A DNA stretch of 64,000 nucleotides from CAVWSM01 sp963799425 (GTDB taxonomy: Bacteria > Actinomycetota > Actinomycetes > Jiangellales > Jiangellaceae), in NCBI GenBank assembly GCA_963799425.1, contig CAWCXA010000016.1, positions 310,001 to 374,000 of the forward strand, written 5' to 3'. The notes under the pieces were generated by a model. The model was given only the letters and a program-made list of their open reading frames with translations, was not told the DNA's origin and did no database searches. A program made the translations under genes and the position numbers. Below are positions 44,926 to 53,735 of this stretch, one piece after another. How positions within the stretch are numbered: position 1 is the stretch's first letter; every line of letters begins with the position of its first letter.

Positions 44926-45609
44926 ATGTCGTCAGCGGACACCGACCCGCAGCGACCCGGCGCCGAGCGCTGGGTGCCCGAGACGGGCGGCATGCGGGCG
45001 CTGCGCGCGGCAGCAGCGGATTGCCGTGGGTGCGAGCTGTACGCGGACGCGACGCAGGTGGTCTTCTCCAAGGGCCCGGTGAATGCGCAGGTCGCCCTCG
45101 TCGGAGAGCAACCAGGCGACCAGGAGGACCAGCAGGGCGAGCCTTTCGTGGGGCCGGCCGGACGGTTGCTAGACAAGGCACTGGCCGACGCGGGGATCGA
45201 TGCGGGGCGCGTGTACGTGACCAACGCGGTGAAGCACTTTCGGTTCACACCCACGCCCAAGCGCCGCATGCACCGCACCCCCGACCTCGCGCACCTCGAA
45301 GCCTGCCGGCCGTGGCTGGTGGCCGAGCTGCGCATCGTCGACCCGCAAGTGCTCGTCTGCCTCGGGGCCACGGCGGTGCGGGCGGTGCTCGGACCCTCCT
45401 ACCGAGTCATGCGCGACCGCGGACAGCTGATCACCTGGCAGGGCATGCTGGCCGACGAGCCGGTGGGTCGGAAGTCGTCCTGGGCGGTCATCACGCTCCA
45501 TCCGTCGGCCGTTCTCCGCGCCGACGACCGCGACCAGGCGTACGCCGGGCTCGTCGCGGACCTGCGGGTTGCGGCCGAGGCGCTCGTGACTAGGAGCTCT
45601 GGCGCGTGA
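44926..45609 (+). CDS. udgX: UdgX-type uracil-DNA glycosylase
   Basis: A 227-residue family-4-related uracil-DNA glycosylase. GEQPGDQED (60-68), PFVGPAGRLLD, LHPSAVLR (191-198) and four Cys suited to a 4Fe-4S cluster (Cys33, Cys36, Cys127, Cys145) are present. The diagnostic feature is VKHFRF followed by PKRRMH: the KRRxH insert of UdgX, whose His (here His116) forms a covalent link to the DNA after excising uracil in the M. smegmatis enzyme. Met replaces the usual Ile in the insert. It overlaps the next gene by GTGA, so the two are coupled. Confidence 0.88.
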   Translation: MSSADTDPQRPGAERWVPETGGMRALRAAAADCRGCELYADATQVVFSKGPVNAQVALVGEQPGDQEDQQGEPFVGPAGRLLDKALADAGIDAGRVYVTNAVKHFRFTPTPKRRMHRTPDLAHLEACRPWLVAELRIVDPQVLVCLGATAVRAVLGPSYRVMRDRGQLITWQGMLADEPVGRKSSWAVITLHPSAVLRADDRDQAYAGLVADLRVAAEALVTRSSGA

Positions 45610-46325
45610 CGATCCTGATCGAGGAGCGGTTCTGCGGACCGGACGGCAGCGGCAATGGCGGCTACACAGCTGGCCTGCTGGCGGTGCGGGTCGGCGCTGA
45701 CGCCGCCTCCGCCGGCGCCGTCGTCACGCTGCGACAGCCACCACCGTTGAAGCGACCGCTGTCTGTCGTGGCCGAGGACGCCGGCCTGTTCCAGGTGTTC
45801 GACGGCGCGATACTGGTCGCGGACGTTGCGCGTACGTCAGTCGGTGTCGACGCTGTCGCCCCAGTGCCTGCAGAGACCGCGCGTGCTGCAGAGCAGTCGT
45901 ACGCGGGCCTGGCTGCGCATCCGTTCCCGCGCTGCTTCGTCTGCGGTCCGGAGCGATCCGACGGGCTGCGGCTCGCGCCTGGCCCGATCGCACCCGGCGC
46001 CACCGCGTGCACCTGGGTGCCGGATGCGTCGTTGCCGGCCGCCGACGGGCGGGTCGCGTCGCAGGTCGTGTGGGCCGCCCTCGACTGCCCCGGCGGCTGG
46101 ACCGGTGACATCGTCGGACGACCCATGGTGCTGGGGCGTATGGCAGCGGCCGTTGCGTCGCTGCCCGAGGTCGGCGAGCCGTGCGTCGTCGTCGGTCGGC
46201 GTCTCGGGAGCGAGGGTCGCAAGATGTGGACGGCGACGACGGCGTACGGCTCCGATGGGCGTGAGCTCGGTCGGGCGCACGCCACCTGGATCGCCATCTC
46301 GGCGGCTCCACCCCGACCCAGTTGA
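45606..46325 (+). CDS. Hot-dog fold thioesterase-like protein
   Basis: A 239-residue protein with two hot-dog-like halves. FPRCFVCGPERSDGLRL in the middle and the closing GRELGRAHATWIAI are typical of acyl-CoA thioesterase-like proteins of unknown substrate. GTG 45606 overlaps the udgX stop. Its stop TGA lies inside the 61-bp palindrome that begins at 46321, so the repeat forms the 3' end of the transcript. A link to uracil repair is not evident. Confidence 0.7.
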   Translation: MTILIEERFCGPDGSGNGGYTAGLLAVRVGADAASAGAVVTLRQPPPLKRPLSVVAEDAGLFQVFDGAILVADVARTSVGVDAVAPVPAETARAAEQSYAGLAAHPFPRCFVCGPERSDGLRLAPGPIAPGATACTWVPDASLPAADGRVASQVVWAALDCPGGWTGDIVGRPMVLGRMAAAVASLPEVGEPCVVVGRRLGSEGRKMWTATTAYGSDGRELGRAHATWIAISAAPPRPS

Positions 46326-46381
46326 TCATGGCAAAGATGTGACCAAACCGGTCGGATGATCACATCTTGGCCATGATCAAC
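46321..46381. repeat. 61-bp palindromic repeat, copy 2
   Basis: Begins GTTGATCATGGC and ends GCCATGATCAAC. The arms extend: 24 of 25 positions pair if GTTGATCATGGCAAAGATGT is read against the right arm. Same length and ends as the element at 3406-3466. It lies between two converging genes and overlaps the stop codon of the upstream one, so it could serve as a bidirectional terminator. Confidence 0.8.
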
Positions 46382-46399
46382 ACGGGGGGAGAGGGCGAT

Positions 46400-47407
46400 C
46401 TACGCGGCGTTCAGCTGAGCCAGCAACTCGTCGTCGAGTACGACATCTCGGGCGGCCATCGCCTCGTCCACCTGGGCGGTTGACGTGGCGCCGACGATGG
46501 GGACGATCGGGCGATCCCGCTGCATCAGCCACGCGAGCACGACCTGGTTGACCGTTGCTCCTGTCTCGTCGGCGACCGACCGCAACGCAGCCAGCCGTGA
46601 CGCGGTGCCGGGGTGGTCGTACGCCGGCTGCAGTGGGCGCTCCGGCCGCGCGTAGGCACCGGAGAGCAGCGTCGAGTAGGCGATCAGCGTGAGATCCGGC
46701 TCGGACTCGACGTAGTCGAGCACCTCGGGGCCGGCCTTCCGGTGGCCGCTCTCGACCAGCGGTGCCTCCGGACGCGGCTGCAGATAGCTGTAGCGCAGCT
46801 GGATCGCAGTGTATGGCTCCACGCCCTGCGCCCGGGCGATCTGGCGAGCCTGTTCGATGCGCCACGTCGGATGGTTGCTCACACCGACGAGCCGCACCAA
46901 CCCGGCGGCCACCTGCTCACCGAAGGCGCCGACCGTCTCCTCCACAGGCACCGACCGGTCCTCGACGTGGGAGTAGTAGACGTCGATGCGGTCGGTGCCC
47001 AGTCGACGCAGGCTGTCCCGCACAGCGGCACTGACCACTGGCGCGGAGAGGCCTTCGACGTTCTCCAGACCGGCACCCGGCACCCGCGGACGGGCACCGA
47101 CCTTGGTCGCCAAGACGAGCTGGTCCCGCAACCCCGGCCGAGCGGCGAGCCAGCGGCCTAGCGTCCGTTCGCTGGAGTCGGCGTCGCCGAGCCAGAACGA
47201 GTAGTTGTTCGACGTGTCGATGAACGTCCCCCCAAGCTCGACAAACCGGTCGAGGATCGCGAACGAGCGCTCCTCGTCCACCGAAGAGCCGAACGGGATC
47301 GCGCCGAGCGCGATGGGGCTGACCGCGAGCCGGCGCTCGCCGCCGAGGAGCCGCGAGCCGTGCGCCGGACGGGATGTCGAGACTTCGTATGTCTGGAGAT
47401 CAGTCAT
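46400..47407 (-). CDS. Aldo/keto reductase
   Basis: A 335-residue TIM-barrel NADPH reductase. The catalytic set is visible: Asp and Tyr in FIDTSNNY, Lys in LATKVGA, His in YYSHVED; cofactor residues follow in LVGVSNHPTWRIEQA and PIVGATSTAQVDEAM. ATG 47407 is 7 bases from a -10 box in a MerR-type promoter, so the gene is likely induced by a stress or chemical signal. The long frame to 47728 runs over pdxH and is rejected. Confidence 0.92.
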   Translation of the reverse strand: MTDLQTYEVSTSRPAHGSRLLGGERRLAVSPIALGAIPFGSSVDEERSFAILDRFVELGGTFIDTSNNYSFWLGDADSSERTLGRWLAARPGLRDQLVLATKVGARPRVPGAGLENVEGLSAPVVSAAVRDSLRRLGTDRIDVYYSHVEDRSVPVEETVGAFGEQVAAGLVRLVGVSNHPTWRIEQARQIARAQGVEPYTAIQLRYSYLQPRPEAPLVESGHRKAGPEVLDYVESEPDLTLIAYSTLLSGAYARPERPLQPAYDHPGTASRLAALRSVADETGATVNQVVLAWLMQRDRPIVPIVGATSTAQVDEAMAARDVVLDDELLAQLNAA

Positions 47408-47414
47408 GCTCGCA

Positions 47415-47445
47415 ACTGTGCGGCCTGGAGCGCACTCCAGGTCAA
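47415..47445 (-). promoter_or_regulatory. MerR-type promoter of the aldo/keto reductase gene
   Basis: On the minus strand TTGACC (47440-47445) and CACAGT (47415-47420) are 19 bp apart, the over-long spacer recognised by MerR-family activators. The spacer region holds the palindrome CCTGGAG-N4-CTCCAGG (47424-47441). No merR gene is in this window, so the regulator must be encoded elsewhere. Confidence 0.75.
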
Positions 47446-48092
47446 GGGGCAAGCCGCTGCCACTTCCAGCCCTCGCCGGTGACCGCGTAGCGAAACCGGT
47501 CGTGCATCCGGCCGATGCGCCCCTGCCAGAACTCCACCGTCTCCGGCACCACGCGAAACCCGCCCCAGAAGTCCGGCAGCGGCACCTCTGCCGGGAAGCG
47601 CGCCGTGACCTCCGCCACCGCGTCGTCGAGCACGGCTCGCGATGCCACCGGCTCAGATTGCGGTGACGCCCAAGCACCGAGCTGCGACTCGCGCGGCCTG
47701 GTGTGCCAGTAGGCCTGGGTCTCGGCACGGCTCACCTCCGCGACCGAGCCGGTGACCAGCACCTGCCGCTCCATCGGAAACCAGGGAAACGCGGCGGCCG
47801 CCCTCGGGTTCTCTGCGAGCTCGCGCGCCTTGCGCGACCCGAGGTTGGTGTAGAACGCGAAGCCGCGCTCGTCGAACCCTTTGAGCAGCACGTGCCGCAC
47901 ACTGGGCCGCCCGTCGAGAGTCGCTGTCGCAACGGACATCGCGTTGGGCTCCGGGAGGCGCGCGGACAAAGCATCGGCCAGCCAGCGCCGGAACAACGCG
48001 TACGGCTCTGGCGTCAGGTCGCGTTCGTGCAGGCCCCGGGCAAGGTACGTGCGACGGAGGTTGGCAAGGTCGACCGACGGCTCCGATGTCAT
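47442..48092 (-). CDS. pdxH: Pyridoxamine 5'-phosphate oxidase
   Basis: A 216-residue FMN enzyme that makes pyridoxal 5'-phosphate. RTYLARGLHERDLTPEPYAL, MSVATATLDGRPSVRHVLLK, GFAFYTNLGSRKARELAENP, WASPQSEPVASRAVLDDA and the C-terminal EFWQGRIGRMHDRFRY are the family blocks. It overlaps the previous gene by ATGA. Its last codon lies within the MerR-type promoter of the aldo/keto reductase. Serving PLP, it sits near serC, a PLP enzyme. Confidence 0.95.
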   Translation of the reverse strand: MTSEPSVDLANLRRTYLARGLHERDLTPEPYALFRRWLADALSARLPEPNAMSVATATLDGRPSVRHVLLKGFDERGFAFYTNLGSRKARELAENPRAAAAFPWFPMERQVLVTGSVAEVSRAETQAYWHTRPRESQLGAWASPQSEPVASRAVLDDAVAEVTARFPAEVPLPDFWGGFRVVPETVEFWQGRIGRMHDRFRYAVTGEGWKWQRLAP

Positions 48093-48649
48093 GCATCAAA
48101 CCTTCCACCCGGTGACCCGGCGGCGTGGGCCCGACGCACGACGGCGTCGAGCCAGAAGCGGCGGATGAGCCCGCTGAACGGTCGGATCACCACCCAGTAG
48201 CGCCGGAACGCCCGTCGCGAGGGTTCATCGGTCAACAGAACCCGCGTCTCGGTGGTCAACGCCCCGGACGCCACGCGGAAGTTGAAGATCATCTTGGCCC
48301 AGCCGATGTCATCGAACTCCGCGAACGCCGCACCAGGGTCCGCCGCGTCGCGCAGCCGCGGGCCCGACGCGCCGCGCACGCGCCACGGCCTTCCGATCCC
48401 GCCCACGACGAGCTCTTCGTCAGTGCGCGCGAGCACCGTGAAGCCGATGCGCGACATCACGTCGAGAATGGTGCGGTCCGCGGGCATCGTCAGCCGTCCC
48501 GCCGATCGCACACGCATCAACGCCCGCATGACAGGCACTTCTGCCCATGTCACTTCCTCGGCGGCGACAATCGCAGCCGCCGCCGGGGCCTCCAGGCGCA
48601 CGCCGTGCCGTTCGCGGAAATGCCATCGTGGCAACAGCTCTTCCAACAT
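48089..48649 (-). CDS. Hypothetical protein, possibly SRPBCC-like
   Basis: A 186-residue protein without a recognised family name. It begins MLEELLPRWHFRERHGVRLE and has AAIVAAEEVTWAEVPVMRAL, then alternating strands (ELVVGGIGRPW, KMIFNFRVASGALTTETRVL) and a C-terminal helix (RRYWVVIRPFSGLIRRFWLD). The pattern looks like a START-type lipid-binding fold. It is coupled to pdxH by overlapping start and stop. ATG 48649 is chosen over 48739, whose extra 30 residues are not like the rest. Confidence 0.65.
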   Translation of the reverse strand: MLEELLPRWHFRERHGVRLEAPAAAAIVAAEEVTWAEVPVMRALMRVRSAGRLTMPADRTILDVMSRIGFTVLARTDEELVVGGIGRPWRVRGASGPRLRDAADPGAAFAEFDDIGWAKMIFNFRVASGALTTETRVLLTDEPSRRAFRRYWVVIRPFSGLIRRFWLDAVVRRAHAAGSPGGRFDA

Positions 48650-48805
48650 CACGCCCCGATCACCCCTTGCGATGTCGCACGTCCCATTGCTCGGACAACC
48701 CAACCGCCCGACGCGGGAGCCGAACTCCCCGGCTGGCACAATGCGATGACGCTGACAGAGCCGTCAGGCCCGCGTACGACGCACTGACGTTCGGAGCATC
48801 TCACC

Positions 48806-49936
48806 ATGGCAGAGGCCACCCAGCTCACCATCCCCACCGACCTCAAGCCCACCGACGGCCGCTTCGGCTCCGGGCCGAGCAAGATCCGGCCGGAGGCGCT
48901 CAGCGCGCTGGCCGCGACCGGCACGTCCCTCCTCGGCACCAGCCACCGCCAGGCACCCGTCAAGGGGCTGGTGCGCCGGGTGCGCGAGGGCGTCGCTGAC
49001 TTGTTCGGCCTGCCCGAGGGCTACGAGGTCGCCCTCGGCAATGGTGGCTCGACGGCGTTCTGGGACATCGCGGCATTCAACCTCGTACGCGATCGAGCGC
49101 AGCACTTGTCGTTCGGCGAGTTCTCCGCGAAGTTCGCCGCAGCCACCCAGGCCGCGCCGTTCCTCGGCGAGCCGACAGTGGTGAAGGCAGCGCCGGGCAC
49201 ACTCGCCACGCCCCGCGCCGAGGCCGGCGTCGACGCCTACGCCTGGCCGCACAACGAGACGTCGACGGGAGTCATGGCCCCTGTCCGCCGGGTGGACGGC
49301 GCAGACGCCGACGCGCTCGTGCTTGTCGATGCGACGAGCGGTGCCGCCGGCTTGCCCGTCGACATCACGCAGGCCGATGCCTACTACTTCGCTCCGCAGA
49401 AAGGCTTCTCCTCAGACGGTGGCCTGTGGATCGCCGTGCTCTCACCGGCAGCCATCGCGCGCACGACGGAGATCCACCGCAGCGGCCGGTACGTGCCGAC
49501 GTTCCTCGACCTGACCATCGCGATCGACAACTCGCGCAAGGACCAGACCTACAACACCCCGGCGATCGCGACGCTGTTCCTCATGGCCGAGCAGCTCGAC
49601 TGGATCAACGGGCGAGGTGGGCTGGAGTTTGCGGTTGGTCGCACGACCGACTCGTCGGAGCGGCTCTACGCCTGGGCGGAGAAAAGCGAGTTCGCGACTC
49701 CGTACGTCGTCGACCCGACCGCACGGTCGCTCGTCGTCGGCACCGTCGACTTCGCCGAATCGGTGGACGCGACTGCGGTCGCCAAGGTGCTGCGCGCCAA
49801 CGGGATCGTCGACGTTGAGCCCTACCGCAAGCTGGGTCGCAACCAGCTGCGCATCGCGATGTACCCCTCGGTCGACCCCTCCGACGTGGAGGCGCTCACA
49901 GCCAGCATCGACTGGGTGGTCGACCACCTGGTGTGA
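48806..49936 (+). CDS. serC: Phosphoserine aminotransferase
   Basis: A 376-residue PLP enzyme of serine synthesis, actinobacterial form. FGSGPSKIRPEALSAL, SLLGTSHRQAPVK, LGNGGSTAFWDIAAF, HNETSTGVMAPV and YYFAPQKGFSSDGG, whose Lys binds PLP, are all present. A GGAG site lies 9 bases before ATG 48806. It overlaps the next MFS gene by GTGA. Confidence 0.96.
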   Translation: MAEATQLTIPTDLKPTDGRFGSGPSKIRPEALSALAATGTSLLGTSHRQAPVKGLVRRVREGVADLFGLPEGYEVALGNGGSTAFWDIAAFNLVRDRAQHLSFGEFSAKFAAATQAAPFLGEPTVVKAAPGTLATPRAEAGVDAYAWPHNETSTGVMAPVRRVDGADADALVLVDATSGAAGLPVDITQADAYYFAPQKGFSSDGGLWIAVLSPAAIARTTEIHRSGRYVPTFLDLTIAIDNSRKDQTYNTPAIATLFLMAEQLDWINGRGGLEFAVGRTTDSSERLYAWAEKSEFATPYVVDPTARSLVVGTVDFAESVDATAVAKVLRANGIVDVEPYRKLGRNQLRIAMYPSVDPSDVEALTASIDWVVDHLV

Positions 49937-51057
49937 CCCGCGACCGCGCCACCTGGCTCTGCTACCTCCTGCTGGCGGTCTACGCGTGGTTCCTGTACGG
50001 CTTCGGCCCGGTCGTCCCCCTGCTCGGTGACGAAGAGGGCGTGAGCCGCGCGGTGGCCTCGCTGCACGGCACCGCGCTCGCGGTCGGCACAGTCCTGGCG
50101 GGCGTGGCGGGGCCGCGCGTGGTGGCGCGCACGGGACGTCGGTTCTCGCTGTGGGGGTCCGCCGCCGGCATGTGCGTTGGCGTGGCCGTGCTGGTGACCG
50201 CGCCGTCGATCGTCGGCACGCTGACTGGCGTGCTGATCATCGGCCTGACCGGGTCGATCATGCTCAACAGCCTCAACGCGCTGCTCGCCACCCATCACCC
50301 CGGGCATGCAGCCACGGCAATCAGCGAGGCCAACGCCCTTGCCGCCGCGGTGGGCACAGTGAGCCCGCTCGCCGTTGGTGCCGCGGAGGGGTTGGGGCTG
50401 GGGTGGCGCGTCGCCATCGCCGCAGTGCTGCCGATGGTTGCCGGGTTGTACGTCGTGCTCCGCCGGGCCCCGATTCCGGACGCCGCAGCCCCCGACGAGG
50501 TCACCGGCCGCCTGCCGTCGCCGTACTGGTCGGCGTGGATGGTGCTCGTGCTGCTGATCGCCGTCGAATTCTCGTACACGATCTGGAGCAGCGAGCTCAT
50601 CCGTGACCAGACCGGGGCTAGCGATGCCACGTCGGTCGCGGCTGTCTCGGCCCTGGTGTTCGGCATGGCGGTCGGCCGCTACGTCGGAGCGCGACTGGCG
50701 TACCGGTCGACAGTGGACACGCTCGTGCTGGGCGCGATCGCGGTGACCGCCGTCGGGTTCGCCATCCTCTGGGGAGCCAACACCGTGCCGGTCGCGGCAC
50801 TCGGACTGCTCGTCAGTGGCCTGGGCATCGCGCTGCACTTCCCGCTCGGACTCGTGCGGGCAATCGAGGCATCGGCCGGACAACATGACCTGGCGACGGG
50901 CCGGGCGGCCTTCGCGGCTGGGCTGGCCAGCGGTGGCGGTCCGTTCATCCTGGGAGCGCTCGCCGATGTCGTCGGCGTCGTTGCGGCGTTCCTGGTCGTG
51001 CCTTGCCTGCTGGTCCTGGCGGCATCGATCGTGCTGCTAGGTCGGCGGGAGCGCTGA
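49933..51057 (+). CDS. MFS transporter
   Basis: A 374-residue membrane protein with about 12 helices and a short loop in the middle (LPSPYWSAWMVLVLLIAVEF begins the second half). The TM1 region LCYLLLAVYAWFLYGFGPVV and the motif ALLATHHPGHAATAISEANA are found in a CynX/YfkF-like branch; the substrate is unknown. GTG 49933 overlaps the serC stop, so expression is coupled. A strong hairpin lies 25 bp after its stop. Confidence 0.8.
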   Translation: MTRDRATWLCYLLLAVYAWFLYGFGPVVPLLGDEEGVSRAVASLHGTALAVGTVLAGVAGPRVVARTGRRFSLWGSAAGMCVGVAVLVTAPSIVGTLTGVLIIGLTGSIMLNSLNALLATHHPGHAATAISEANALAAAVGTVSPLAVGAAEGLGLGWRVAIAAVLPMVAGLYVVLRRAPIPDAAAPDEVTGRLPSPYWSAWMVLVLLIAVEFSYTIWSSELIRDQTGASDATSVAAVSALVFGMAVGRYVGARLAYRSTVDTLVLGAIAVTAVGFAILWGANTVPVAALGLLVSGLGIALHFPLGLVRAIEASAGQHDLATGRAAFAAGLASGGGPFILGALADVVGVVAAFLVVPCLLVLAASIVLLGRRER

Positions 51058-51081
51058 GCTCAGGAACGCAGACAAGGAGGA

Positions 51082-51123
51082 GCGCCCGGTGCGCCGGTGG
51101 TAAACCACCGGTCAGCCGGGCGC
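51082..51123. terminator. Nested hairpin between converging genes
   Basis: Outer arms GCGCCCGG (51082-51089) and CCGGGCGC (51116-51123) enclose inner arms CCGGTGG and CCACCGG. It lies between two converging genes and has no T-tract, a form seen in high-GC terminators. Confidence 0.6.
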
Positions 51124-51282
51124 CGGCCCCCCTGCCTGCCGCTCCCCCCCGAGTCGCGGCTCCCGCCTCCCCCAGGCGGTTGTTACGCAAAGTAGTCGAG
51201 CGGCGGCCTCGATCGCCATCAGCCGTTCGGCCAGATCCCACCTGCCGGGTGGCACTCGAGTCATCCGTTCGGAGGATGGCGC
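51124..51282. other. Intergenic stretch between converging genes
   Basis: C-rich sequence with no coding frame or other visible element. Confidence 0.4.
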
Positions 51283-52500
51283 TCAGCCGGCCTGGTCGCG
51301 TTCCAGCAGCGGAGCTAGCTCGACGCTTAGCAACCGTTGCAGCGCAGGCGTGACCGACCACGCGCGGGTGACCTCGAGATACTCGTCCACACTCTCGGGT
51401 GTGGGCGGTGCCTGCGTGCGTACGGCCCGCAGCGCAACGTTGCGCGGCGTGTGCTTGGACTCGACGAACTCAACGACGTCGACGCGATAGCCCAGCATCC
51501 GCAGGATGGCCGCGCGCAACGCGTCGGTCAGACCGTCGGCGAACCGCTCGCGCAGAATGCCGTGGCGGGTCAGCAGCGTGTACGGGCTGGGCGCGGGCGC
51601 GCTGCGCAGCTGCGCCTGCAGGTCGTGGTGGCAGCACGGCGCGACGAGGGCGACCGGCGCCTTCCACCGCACCACCTGCGCGAGCGCCTCGTCAGTCGCG
51701 GTGTCGCAGGCGTGCAGGGCGAGGACGAGGTCGGGCCGCTCGTCTAGCTGTACGTCGCCGATACGCCCCTCGACGAACCGGGCGTTGCCCGCCCAGCCGA
51801 GTGACGCGGCGATCGCGGTGTTGCGCTCGCGAGCCTGAGCCTTGACGTCCACACCGACGAGCTCGGCGGCGCTGTCCCGCCGTTCGGTGAGGAACCGGTA
51901 GGCGGCGAACGTGAGATAGGCGTTGCCGCAGCCGAGATCGACGACGCGCAGTGGCCCGGCGGGCAGGTCGTCCACCACTGGCTCAAGCGTGCGGAGCATG
52001 TCCTCGATCTGTCGGAGCTTGGCGGTGCGCGTCGGCTTGACGCGGCCCGCGGCGTCGCTGATGCCAATGGCACGCAGCACGGGGTCTGCGGGGTCGAGCA
52101 CGCGTGGCTTCACCCGATCGTGTCGGCGGGCCTCGACGAGGTCGAGCGACAGCTCGCGAGCATGCCGGTGCACCTGCGCCTCGCCGCGTTTGGTCACGCG
52201 CAGCTGGACCGTCTCGGTGAGCGTGTCGACGTGCCAGTTGCCGTACGGCTGGGCCAGCAGCTCGCCGAGCACCACCCCGGCGTCGGGCTCGGGCACGTTG
52301 CGGGTGAAGGCCTGTGTGTCGTCGTACGACACCAGCTGCAGGTGCCGCCCGTCTGCGAGGTCGACGTAGCGCAGCTCCTGCCGGCGCCACGGCGGCGGCT
52401 CCTGCCCCTTGCGGCGCCCGGCGGCGACGGCGCGGACGAGCCGGTCGGCCGTCAGGTCGGCACGCAGCCCGTCGAGGGCGGTCTGCAGCGGGACTGGCAT
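51283..52500 (-). CDS. Class I SAM-dependent methyltransferase
   Basis: A 405-residue protein. The central Rossmann domain has motif I VVDLGCGNAYLTFAAYRFL, then ELVGVDVKAQ and ALHACDTATDEAL, with PCCHHDLQAQL; these match the Methyltransf_32-like branch, whose bacterial substrates are unknown. About 170 N-terminal residues (QELRYVDLADGRHLQLVSYD) form a separate domain found in the same proteins. ATG 52500 is 10 bases after the stop of the MFS gene, so they form an operon. Confidence 0.85.
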   Translation of the reverse strand: MPVPLQTALDGLRADLTADRLVRAVAAGRRKGQEPPPWRRQELRYVDLADGRHLQLVSYDDTQAFTRNVPEPDAGVVLGELLAQPYGNWHVDTLTETVQLRVTKRGEAQVHRHARELSLDLVEARRHDRVKPRVLDPADPVLRAIGISDAAGRVKPTRTAKLRQIEDMLRTLEPVVDDLPAGPLRVVDLGCGNAYLTFAAYRFLTERRDSAAELVGVDVKAQARERNTAIAASLGWAGNARFVEGRIGDVQLDERPDLVLALHACDTATDEALAQVVRWKAPVALVAPCCHHDLQAQLRSAPAPSPYTLLTRHGILRERFADGLTDALRAAILRMLGYRVDVVEFVESKHTPRNVALRAVRTQAPPTPESVDEYLEVTRAWSVTPALQRLLSVELAPLLERDQAG

Positions 52501-52510
52501 GCGTCCAGTC

Positions 52511-53719
52511 TCACGCATCCACCGGCACGGCTCGCCGTTCCTTGGCGGCGGGCGCGAGCACGAACACACCAATCCCGGCCAGCGCCACGAGCCAGAGCGC
52601 CGCGCCGAGCCCGATCGCATGACCCAGCAACCCGATCAGCGGTGGGCCGACCAGGATGGCCGCATAGCCGAGAGTCGCGGCAAAGGCGATGGCGTCCGCT
52701 GACCGGCCGGGCGTCTCACCCGCGGCGCTCATCGCCGCCGGGAAGACCAGCGCGACGCCGAGGCCCCACAGCAGCGCCCCGGCGTAGGCCACCGGCAGCA
52801 CCGGCACGGCGAGAGTTGCCACCAGCCCCAATGCCATCGCGATGCCGGCTACCCGCAGGGCGGTCTCGCGCCCGCGCCAGGCGATGATCTGGGGCCCAGC
52901 GAACCGTGTCACCCCCATGGCCAACGCGAACACTGTGAAGCCCGTGGCAGCCGCGGCCTGTGACGCGCCCCGTTCGTCGGCGAGCAGCAGCGCCAGCCAG
53001 TCGCCGGCCGCACCCTCCGCGATCGTGCCGCAGAGGGTCAGCGCACCGATGGCGACCAAGCGGGGTGTAAGGAGTCGGCGCCGTTTCGGCGCGCCGGCCT
53101 TGGCCTCCGACGCCGCGTCTGCGATCGGCGTTGCACGGTCGGATATGAACAGGGCGAGCACAGCGACGAGGAGCGGGAACACAACGATCGCAACACCGAG
53201 GAATTGCGCGCGCGTCGAGACGTCTAGCGAAGCGGCACCCGCGCCCAGCACCGCACCGAGTGTTGCGCCGAGGCTCCACATCGCGTGGTAGCGCGGCATC
53301 CAGTCGCGGCCGGCGCGGGACTCGACGGCATGCCCGTGGACGTTCATGGCGACATCCCAGGCGCCGTAGGAGAAACCAAACAGTGCGAAGGCGCCGCTGA
53401 GGGCCAGCACCGACGACGAGAACCCGAGCAGAGCCACCGCTGTGAGTGCGACGGCAGCGGTGCCCGTGATGACGATCCGGCTGCCGATTCGAGTCACGAC
53501 CCGCCCCGTGAGCGGCATCGACAGCAAGGATCCGACGCCCATGGCAAGGAGTGCCCGACCGAGCTCCGCCTCGGTAGCGCCGACGGCGTCACGCAGCGCC
53601 GGGATGCGCGACACCCACGTGCCCTGGAGCAGGCCGCTCAGTGCGAAGACGGCACCGGTCGCAAGGGCGGCGCGGCGCAGCCGCCCAGCGGTGAGGGTCG
53701 GTGCGTTGGAAGCAGACAT
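52511..53719 (-). CDS. MFS transporter, paralogue of 1976-3229
   Basis: A 402-residue transporter with about 12 helices. GTWVSRIPALRDAVGATEAE, FGFSYGAWDVAMNVHGHAVE and AEGAAGDWLALLLADERGAS align with the protein at 1976-3229 over the full length, so both are YbjJ-like. No operator or regulator is seen here, in contrast to the other copy. First gene of a pair with the methyltransferase. ATG 53719. Confidence 0.85.
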   Translation of the reverse strand: MSASNAPTLTAGRLRRAALATGAVFALSGLLQGTWVSRIPALRDAVGATEAELGRALLAMGVGSLLSMPLTGRVVTRIGSRIVITGTAAVALTAVALLGFSSSVLALSGAFALFGFSYGAWDVAMNVHGHAVESRAGRDWMPRYHAMWSLGATLGAVLGAGAASLDVSTRAQFLGVAIVVFPLLVAVLALFISDRATPIADAASEAKAGAPKRRRLLTPRLVAIGALTLCGTIAEGAAGDWLALLLADERGASQAAAATGFTVFALAMGVTRFAGPQIIAWRGRETALRVAGIAMALGLVATLAVPVLPVAYAGALLWGLGVALVFPAAMSAAGETPGRSADAIAFAATLGYAAILVGPPLIGLLGHAIGLGAALWLVALAGIGVFVLAPAAKERRAVPVDA

Positions 53720-53735
53720 ACGGGACCCGATGCTC

